Positions 5,664 to 10,257 of a DNA stretch of 10,257 bases are shown piece after piece. The translations under genes and the position numbers were made by a program. Source of the stretch: Desulfobacterales bacterium (GTDB taxonomy: Bacteria; Desulfobacterota; Desulfobacteria; Desulfobacterales; UBA11574); the NCBI GenBank assembly GCA_030601485.1, contig JAUVTO010000051.1:1-10257 (forward strand). The letters run 5' to 3'. The notes below the pieces were generated by a model, which was not told where the DNA came from, made no database searches, and saw only the letters and a list, made by a program, of their open reading frames with translations. Every line of letters begins with the position of its first letter. The first letter of the stretch is position 1.

Positions 5664-6133
5664 TATATTCTTTCCTTCTTTGTATTCACGTGATTTCGTG
5701 ATAAGTTTAAATTTTCCTGAATAAGCGCCTCGATAAGATGGGGAAGCGGAATTGAAGTTACTCCTACAATTTCAAGATTTTCCTGGGTAAGCGGTATAAG
5801 GAGTTTTTTTGCCCGGCTGCTTGCCACTGCCTCCGCCATTTTCGGTGTCACTTCTCCCATCATGGCGTTCGCCATTATAATACTTACCGTACCAATGATA
5901 ATATCGACCTTTCCGACGGTCTGAACAATTGCATTTTCTCCGGAGGCCCCACGATTGGCTTTGGATTTAAGCATCTGAGACGTTGCAATGGCATTGGTGC
6001 CTAAGGCGATAATTTCGACGGTTTCCCCAAACAGGTCTTTGAGCTTTTTTATTACCGCGCTTCCGATACCCCCGCCTTGCCCGTCTATTACACAGATCCG
6101 CTGCAGGTCTGATTTGTTGTTTGTTTTATTCAT
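5663..6133 (-). CDS. DUF3842 family protein
   Basis: This 156-residue soluble protein has the DUF3842 hallmarks. These are an N-terminal glycine-rich loop VIDGQGGGIGSAV (about 15-27), EIIALGTNAIATSQML, an ANRGASGENAIV segment, VDIIIGTVSIIMANAMMGE, and a C-terminal IPLPHLIEALI. The glycine-rich strand-loop suggests a nucleotide- or cofactor-binding Rossmann-like start, but no activity is established for the family as far as I know. Its stop overlaps the cooT start by one base, so the two are likely translated as a pair, which makes metal homeostasis or metalloenzyme maturation a reasonable guess. The residues after about 144 (RNHVNTKKERI) form a hydrophilic tail. The ATG at 6133 has no strong ribosome-binding site. 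Confidence 0.85.
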   Translation of the reverse strand: MNKTNNKSDLQRICVIDGQGGGIGSAVIKKLKDLFGETVEIIALGTNAIATSQMLKSKANRGASGENAIVQTVGKVDIIIGTVSIIMANAMMGEVTPKMAEAVASSRAKKLLIPLTQENLEIVGVTSIPLPHLIEALIQENLNLSRNHVNTKKERI

Positions 6134-6237
6134 GTGGTGAAATATCAGGACTACATTTCAAAATATTCAGGATCGTTGAGTGAGTACCAGATAATGATAC
6201 CGTCGTCAATGAAAACGACAGGTCGTCTATTCTGAAA

Positions 6238-6759
6238 CTAAAGTTTTTTAATTTTAACCCGGTTCCGTCGTTTTCTTTTCGAAAGTCGTCTGCTGGGGCC
6301 TTTCTTTTTTGTGGTGGGGATCCATCCGTCCTGGTTTTGGTCCACAATTCCCTTTGTATCGCTATAAACAACCATTGTGATCTTTTCTTCAAAGGCAGGA
6401 GAACTTATTGTGGCTGATCCCTGGGAAGCCGCGAAATTGACTATATCCAGGTCGGAACTCACGACCAAGGCTTTTTCTTTTTCCATGGTCACCATTTTTT
6501 TAATTACGGTATCGGCGGTTTCTCCACTACGAGAAAATTTAATCTTGATCCCTTTTACTCGATCTTTGTTCTGTGAAAGGTGCGGTGCATGGGTTCCGTC
6601 AAAAACTACCGTAATCATATGGCGTTTTATTTTTTTGTATGATGCAAGGGTATGGAGAAGGGCTTCCCTGCCGAGTTGAATATCCTGTTGATCAAGTGTG
6701 CTTAGCGAACTGGAACGGCGAATCAGATTGTAACCGTCGATTATAATATGAATAGACAT
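6238..6759 (-). CDS. NYN domain (YacP/Rae1-like) ribonuclease
   Basis: This 173-residue protein is of the YacP-type NYN/PIN-like nuclease family. The acidic site pattern is clear: IIIDGYNLIR with Asp8 and Asn11, VVFDG with Asp54, SGETADTVIKKM with Glu80 and Asp83, and VVSSDLDI with Asp103 and Asp105. The Bacillus homologue Rae1 cleaves mRNA in the ribosomal A site. For a Gram-negative member the target is not known. The last 20 residues are strongly basic (RRLSKRKRRNRVKIKK), probably an RNA- or ribosome-binding tail. It follows parB by about 93 bp on the same strand and precedes the DUF3842 gene by 104 bp, so it could be part of one long operon or have its own promoter. Confidence 0.85.
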   Translation of the reverse strand: MSIHIIIDGYNLIRRSSSLSTLDQQDIQLGREALLHTLASYKKIKRHMITVVFDGTHAPHLSQNKDRVKGIKIKFSRSGETADTVIKKMVTMEKEKALVVSSDLDIVNFAASQGSATISSPAFEEKITMVVYSDTKGIVDQNQDGWIPTTKKKGPSRRLSKRKRRNRVKIKKL

Positions 6760-6852
6760 GAACTTAATAGTATAGGAATTTCCTTTTTTGGGACACAGAC
6801 CCGCCTGCCCCGTAGGTCCGGGAGATCGTACTGGGGCGTCCTATTTAATTTG

Positions 6853-7755
6853 TTATATCTGCTTCAAAAGTGTTAGCACCCGATCAAGGTCATCATTGTT
6901 GTAAAACGTAATTTCTACCCTCCCTTTTTTCCCGTGCCGTTTGATTTGAACCTTGGTTCCAAAGCGACGGGAAAGATCCTCCGCCAGACTTAAAAGGTGT
7001 CTTTGCTCCGAACCGGTGGAAGATTTTTTCGGTTTTTTCTTTTCTGCTTTTAAACGGTTAATCAGACGTTCCGTTTCCCTGACCGACAGCCCTTTGGAAA
7101 CAACAGCCCGCCATGCCGCATTTTGCTGGGCTGAATTCGAGGCGCCCAGCAATGCCCGTGCATGCCCCATACTCAGAGCACCATTTATTATGTCGGCCTT
7201 TATTTGTTCGGGAAGTTGCCGGAGCCTTAAAAAATTGGCCACGGCAGACCTGCTTTTTCCTACGCGTGCCGCGACCTGATCCTGGGTGAGGTCGAATTTG
7301 GCAATAAGCTGATAATAAGCCTCGGCCTCTTCCATGGGATTCAAATCTTCTCGTTGTACATTTTCAACAATGGACATTTCCAGAAGATCTGTGTCCGTAA
7401 CGGTCTTGACAATGACCGGCACCTGGCCGAGTCCGGCTTTTTTTGCGGCACGCAGGCGTCTTTCACCGGTGACCATTTCATAACCGTTATCGTCTTTTCT
7501 AACCAGAAGGGGTTGGATGATTCCCTGTTCTTTAATAGAACGGGCCATTCCTTCAAGTTCATCCTCAGAAAACTGCATACGGGGCTGGTAACGATTCGGG
7601 CGGATCAGTTCGATATCGCACTGAAAATATTCCTTTGATACGCTTTCAACATATTCGATATCGGGTAGCAGGGAATCAAGGCCTCTTCCCAGGGCAATTT
7701 TTTTTGTTTTTTTTAATTTTGACCCGGCTTCTTCTTTTTTCTTTACGTTTTCCAT
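6853..7755 (-). CDS. parB: Chromosome partitioning protein ParB
   Basis: This 300-residue ParB/Spo0J protein has all the expected parts. There is a basic N-terminus with the ParA-contacting box ALGRGLDSLLPD (21-32). The CTP-binding domain has PNRYQPR (53-59), IKEQGIIQPLLV and the GERRLRAA box (97-104), then ENVQREDLNPMEEA (131-144). A helix-turn-helix (LTQDQVAARVGKSRSAVANFLRL, about 156-178) should recognise parS. After a Lys-rich linker, the C-terminal dimerisation domain closes with VEITFYNNDDLDRVLTLL. ParB loads on parS, clamps and spreads using CTP, and stimulates the ParA ATPase. It lies 56 bp downstream of parA in the classic parAB order. No strong ribosome-binding site is seen before the ATG. 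Confidence 0.96.
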   Translation of the reverse strand: MENVKKKEEAGSKLKKTKKIALGRGLDSLLPDIEYVESVSKEYFQCDIELIRPNRYQPRMQFSEDELEGMARSIKEQGIIQPLLVRKDDNGYEMVTGERRLRAAKKAGLGQVPVIVKTVTDTDLLEMSIVENVQREDLNPMEEAEAYYQLIAKFDLTQDQVAARVGKSRSAVANFLRLRQLPEQIKADIINGALSMGHARALLGASNSAQQNAAWRAVVSKGLSVRETERLINRLKAEKKKPKKSSTGSEQRHLLSLAEDLSRRFGTKVQIKRHGKKGRVEITFYNNDDLDRVLTLLKQI

Positions 7756-7811
7756 ATTGATTTAGCGAATGAATTTAGCTGTTCATTATTGACAATTAGC
7801 CCTTTATTCAA

Positions 7812-8588
7812 TCAAGTTGGGCGGTGAATTTCGTTGGCCATTATCTCTTTTGCCAGATTAAAATAGCTTTGTGCCCCCGGGGAAGCGGCATCATACAGCA
7901 AAATCGGCTTCCCGAAACTCGGAGCTTCACCCAACCGTACATTCCTCGGGACCTTGGTTTTGAATACCAGATGTTTGAAATATCTTTCAGCATCTTCAGC
8001 AACCTGGTGAGACAGATTTGTCCTTTTATCAAACATGGTAAGAAGAATACCCACAATTTTTAGTTTCGGATTCAGATGATGCTTGATACGCTTCATGGTC
8101 TGTAAAAGTTGCCCCAGGCCTTCCAGTGCATAAAATTCGCACTGAAGGGGAATAAGCATAAAATCGGCCGCGGACAACGCGTTGACCGTCAGAAGACTCA
8201 ATGAGGGAGGACAGTCAATGATAATATATTCAAATGAATCCTCAAGTTGGGCCAAAAGTTTTTTTAACACCATTTCACGTTTGGGTTTTGACATCATTTC
8301 CACTTCAAAACCGATAAGCTCCATCCGTGAAGGGATGATTTTCAAAGTATCTATGTCGCTGTTCAAAACCAGGTTTCTGGCAGCAACTTTACCAATCATA
8401 CCGTGGTATAATGTATGATAAATACTGTTTTTGTCGAGGCCAAAACCGGTGGTGGCGTTTCCTTGGGGATCGCAATCGACAAGGAGCGTTCTTTTTTCAG
8501 AAACCGCGAGCGCTGCGGCCAAATTTACCGCTGTAGTGGTTTTGCCAACGCCACCTTTCTGGTTGGCGATACAGATAATATGTGTCAT
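7812..8588 (-). CDS. parA: Chromosome partitioning ATPase ParA (Soj)
   Basis: This is a deviant-Walker P-loop ATPase. IANQKGGVGKTTTAVNLAAAL near the N-terminus is Walker A with the signature Lys. DCDPQGNATTGFG is the A' segment, and YIIIDCPPSLSLLT is Walker B. The later MIPLQCEFYALEGLGQLLQT and TKVPRNVRLGEAPSFGKPI are typical of chromosomal ParA/Soj. I place the start at ATG 8588-8586 (MTHIICIANQKGG, 258 residues), because family members begin a few residues before this strand. An alternative ATG six codons upstream (8606) would add MVEFLN. Neither start has a strong ribosome-binding site. ParA binds nucleoid DNA when ATP-bound and moves ParB-parS complexes. It is the first gene of the leftward run. 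Confidence 0.95.
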   Translation of the reverse strand: MTHIICIANQKGGVGKTTTAVNLAAALAVSEKRTLLVDCDPQGNATTGFGLDKNSIYHTLYHGMIGKVAARNLVLNSDIDTLKIIPSRMELIGFEVEMMSKPKREMVLKKLLAQLEDSFEYIIIDCPPSLSLLTVNALSAADFMLIPLQCEFYALEGLGQLLQTMKRIKHHLNPKLKIVGILLTMFDKRTNLSHQVAEDAERYFKHLVFKTKVPRNVRLGEAPSFGKPILLYDAASPGAQSYFNLAKEIMANEIHRPT

Positions 8589-8709
8589 ATTTAAAAACTC
8601 TACCATAAAACATTTGGTTTGAAAAGTATGAAAGGATATCCAAAATCCACCGCCTAATTTTTAATCAAGCAATTTTATGCTCCACAGAGTTTTTTCGAAT
8701 TAAAATTCA

Positions 8710-8734
8710 GACCCATCAGAAAAAACAATGGGTC
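8710..8734 (-). repeat. Perfect stem-loop upstream of parA
   Basis: GACCCAT (8710-8716) and ATGGGTC (8728-8734) form a 7-bp stem with an 11-nt A-rich loop, about 105 bp before parA. No T-run follows closely on either strand. It could be an operator or mRNA leader structure. Confidence 0.4.
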
Positions 8735-8970
8735 GCATCCTAAATATTAAGTAAATGCATTTTAACCTTGTTTGTTTTGTTTTTCAACCGTTTATTCCTT
8801 GATACCTTGCCGACGATTTGTTTGTAGCTTTGAGTTATTTCGGCCCCTGAGACCCTCACCGAAAAAATTACCTAATGTATTGCACGTGCTCCCGCTAATA
8901 TTCCTTACAAGAAAAATTGTGCCCCCCTTCCAGAAGCAACTTCGAAACAGAATCAAAGGCCAAAAAGTGA

Positions 8971-8998
8971 TTGATTAACATATGAAACTTGCTATAAA
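8971..8998 (+). promoter_or_regulatory. Sigma70-type promoter for the SIMPL-domain gene
   Basis: TTGATT (8971-8976), a 16-bp spacer and TATAAA (8993-8998), followed by an AT-rich leader of about 50 nt before the ATG at 9057. Confidence 0.5.
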
Positions 8999-9043
8999 TT
9001 TAAACAATTAATTAACATGCCAATAAAAAAATAATTAGAGATC

Positions 9044-9051
9044 AAAGGAGG
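9044..9051 (+). promoter_or_regulatory. Strong Shine-Dalgarno for the SIMPL-domain gene
   Basis: AAAGGAGG lies five bases before ATG 9057. It is the best ribosome-binding site in the window and fixes this start. Confidence 0.8.
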
Positions 9052-9056
9052 AAGCA

Positions 9057-9785
9057 ATGAAAAGAGCATTTATTCCAGTATTAACGGTGAGTCTGCTCCT
9101 CATGGCGCATTCTACCCTTGCCCAATGTCCGTCTGCTTGGGATCGCAATTTAATTATTACCCAGGGCATGGCCGAGGTCATGGGCCAAAATGATTCAGCC
9201 AGGATCTCCGTTGCTGTCGTGACCCAAGGGAGAAATCTGGAACAGGTTAGCTCAGAAAATGCCGGCAAAACCAAATCGGTCATACAGGCCATCAAAGGTT
9301 TGAGCATTAAAGGTCTTAAACTTAAGACTTCCAATTATCGCGTTACGCCCCAACGGGATTATAAAGCCAGGCCGCCCAAAATTAAAGGTTATGAAGTACA
9401 CAATGCCATTGAAATTACGCTGGAAGGATTTGAGCCTGAGCCTTTATCAAAGAATGTTTCTATGATGATCGGGAAAGCTCTGGAGAGTGGTTCCAACAAT
9501 ATTAATCATATCCAATTTTACATTAAAAATAAAGCAGCATTAGAAAAGGAAGCCTTAAAACAATCCACTCAGCAAGCCTTGGATCGGGCGAGAACTCTGG
9601 CCGAGGCAGCGGGCGTGAAGTTAAAACGCATTGTTTCACTCAGCACGCAACCGATTCACATACCGACCCGGCAACATATGCTTCGAGCAGCCGGAATGAA
9701 GACCGAAGCCTCAGCAGCGCCGCCGATTGAGATAGGGGAAAGCCGAATTCGCGTTCAGGTCAGCATCGCATATGAAATAGAGTGA
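9057..9785 (+). CDS. Secreted SIMPL-domain (DUF541) protein
   Basis: This 242-residue protein starts with a Sec signal peptide (MKR, then hydrophobic AFIPVLTVSLLLMAHSTLA) with probable cleavage after STLA, around residues 22-23. The nearby Cys is preceded by Gln, a poor lipobox, so a lipoprotein is less likely. The mature part fits the SIMPL domain (PF04402). It has the opening ITQGMAEVMGQNDSARISVAV, an ENAGKTKSVIQAIKGL helix, LKTSNYRVTPQRDY, GYEVHNAIEITLE, the helix ALKQSTQQALDRARTLAEAAG, and the closing RIRVQVSIAYEIE. Characterised homologues include BP26 of Brucella, which forms periplasmic channel-like oligomers, and E. coli YggE, linked to oxidative stress. The role here is unknown. The gene appears monocistronic, with its own promoter and a terminator-like hairpin downstream. 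Confidence 0.9.
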   Translation: MKRAFIPVLTVSLLLMAHSTLAQCPSAWDRNLIITQGMAEVMGQNDSARISVAVVTQGRNLEQVSSENAGKTKSVIQAIKGLSIKGLKLKTSNYRVTPQRDYKARPPKIKGYEVHNAIEITLEGFEPEPLSKNVSMMIGKALESGSNNINHIQFYIKNKAALEKEALKQSTQQALDRARTLAEAAGVKLKRIVSLSTQPIHIPTRQHMLRAAGMKTEASAAPPIEIGESRIRVQVSIAYEIE

Positions 9786-9808
9786 GAAAAGGGGGCAAAT
9801 TTACATTT

Positions 9809-9971
9809 GATGAATTCGTAAAAAGTCCGATTTAGACGGTTTCGTAAAAAGTTCAAATTCAAGGCGTGCAAATTTTGCAATCATGAGGCGTACTTATCGT
9901 ACGTTGAATGATTACGAAATGTAGCACAACGTCCCGCTGAACTGAAGCGGGAGACTTTTTACGAGACCGTC
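9809..9971 (+). mobile_element. MITE-like palindromic element, copy 3 (163 bp, expanded)
   Basis: It runs from GATGAATTCGTAAAAAGTCC to GACTTTTTACGAGACCGTC. The reverse complement matches copy 1 closely through the inner end, the ACGATAAGTACGCCTCATGATT core and the outer end. It differs mainly at 9932-9955, where a hairpin-forming sequence replaces the shorter CGCAGAAGTTG-type stretch and adds 12 bp. Flanking ATTTGAT repeats (9805-9811 and 9974-9980) overlap the element end by three bases, so a clean target duplication is less certain here. Confidence 0.72.
9932..9960 (+). terminator. Intrinsic terminator-like hairpin inside element copy 3
   Basis: TCCCGCT (9932-9938) pairs perfectly with AGCGGGA (9946-9952) around a 7-nt loop. 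Three bases later a run of five T residues (9956-9960) begins. It lies about 150 bp after the SIMPL gene stop and 58 bp before the corrinoid gene, in the right orientation to end SIMPL transcription. Confidence 0.5.
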
Positions 9972-10000
9972 AGATTTGATTAGAATTACATTAGGCCTCG

Positions 10001-10008
10001 AGGGAGGA
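10001..10008 (+). promoter_or_regulatory. Shine-Dalgarno for the corrinoid protein gene
   Basis: AGGGAGGA lies nine bases before ATG 10018 and supports that start. Confidence 0.65.
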
Positions 10009-10017
10009 AAGTGATTT

Positions 10018-10257
10018 ATGGAGCAGAAGCTAAAAGATATATCTGAGGCCCTGATCAAAGGTCGGGCGCCTTTAGTGAAAGAACTTGTGCAGATCTGTTT
10101 GAGCAATGGGGTGCCACCGCAGGAGATCTTGAGCGAGGGTCTTATCGCCGGCATGAACGTGATTGGCAAACGGTTTAAGAAAGATGAGATTTTCTTACCG
10201 GAGGTTATGATCGCGGCCCGCGCCATGCACGCAGGGCTTGATATTCTTGACCCGATA
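10018..10257 (+). CDS. Corrinoid (B12-binding) methyltransferase protein, N-terminal part
   Basis: The first 80 residues are visible and the gene runs off the window. The sequence matches the N-terminal helical cap of cobalamin-binding methyltransferase proteins (B12-binding_2, as in MtbC/MttC-like corrinoid proteins and the MetH cap). The key segments are ISEALIKGRAPLVKELVQ, NGVPPQEILSEGLIAGMNVIGKRF, KKDEIFLPEVMIAARAMHAGLDIL. Such proteins carry a methyl group on cobalt between a substrate-specific methyltransferase (for methylamines, glycine betaine or methoxy compounds) and an acceptor. The DxHxxG motif that binds the cobalt lies further on and cannot be checked. The partner methyltransferase would be expected next to it, beyond the window. 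MITE-like copy 3 lies 46 bp upstream. Confidence 0.88.
   Translation, partial: MEQKLKDISEALIKGRAPLVKELVQICLSNGVPPQEILSEGLIAGMNVIGKRFKKDEIFLPEVMIAARAMHAGLDILDPI

Larger units (their letters stand above)
8607..9056. other. Divergent intergenic region between parA and the SIMPL gene
   Basis: About 450 bp of AT-rich DNA with no convincing gene. It contains a perfect 7-bp hairpin at 8710-8734 in the parA leader and a good rightward promoter at 8971-8998. A 68-codon plus-strand open frame at 8772-8978 has no ribosome-binding site, odd Cys/Pro/Arg-rich composition and no motif, so I do not call it. I see no clear DnaA-box cluster. Confidence 0.5.

Noticed and set aside
5680..5700. CACGTG-centred site as a possible parS
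   Set aside because: Only the core TTCACGTGA fits TGTTTCACGTGAAACA. The outer arms mismatch, and it lies inside the DUF3842 coding region.
6126..6392. 88-codon minus-strand frame overlapping the NYN gene end
   Set aside because: It is in a different frame over the basic tail of the NYN gene and matches no family. Treated as a shadow.
8677..8692. TTATGCTCCACAG as a possible DnaA box near parA
   Set aside because: It does not match TTATNCACA without an insertion and no further boxes cluster nearby, so an origin is not supported.
8772..8978. 68-codon plus-strand open frame in the parA/SIMPL gap
   Set aside because: No ribosome-binding site, unusual composition and no motif. It overlaps the promoter region of the next gene.

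Overview
The window looks like chromosomal DNA from a strictly anaerobic deltaproteobacterium, probably Desulfobacterales or close kin. This rests on an IspH-UbiA fusion, a CooT/DUF3842 pair, a corrinoid methyltransferase-type protein, a remnant of a PEP-CTERM (exosortase substrate) gene, and several short palindromic elements carrying the core TCGTAAAAAGTC. The lineage is inferred from gene content, not from a marker gene.

Left part (1-2950). The 3' end of a small winged-helix-like protein is followed by a membrane-anchored hypothetical protein rich in (D/E)RR motifs. Next comes about 750 bp with no intact gene. It holds a minus-strand PEP-CTERM tail left over from a decayed gene, a 151-bp MITE-like element and a degenerate sigma54-like promoter. 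A short minus-strand operon follows: a stand-alone Smr-domain protein, then a SprT-like zinc metallopeptidase. A second 151-bp element lies between the Smr gene and a good sigma70 promoter for plsY. The plsY leader contains ten tandem copies of a 7-bp unit.

Middle part (2961-8606). plsY (phospholipid synthesis) reads rightward and converges on a long run of leftward genes. In their transcription order these are parA, parB, a YacP-type NYN nuclease, a DUF3842 protein, a CooT-family nickel-binding protein, and a 575-residue fusion of IspH with a UbiA-type prenyltransferase. ParA and ParB form the chromosome partition pair. DUF3842 and CooT overlap by one base and are probably translationally coupled. 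The fusion joins the last step of the MEP isoprenoid pathway to an intramembrane prenyl-transfer domain.

Right part (8607-10257). A roughly 450-bp AT-rich divergent region separates parA from a rightward gene for a secreted SIMPL-domain protein, which has a clear promoter and an excellent ribosome-binding site. A third copy of the repeat element follows. It is 163 bp long because it carries a GC-rich hairpin plus T-run that looks like an intrinsic terminator. The window ends inside a corrinoid protein gene.

The most notable points are the three-member MITE-like family (two copies exactly 151 bp long and flanked by 7-bp direct repeats), the PEP-CTERM gene remnant, the IspH-UbiA fusion, and the heptamer array in the plsY leader. 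I found no intact transposase, CRISPR array, tRNA or rRNA gene, and no canonical parS site.
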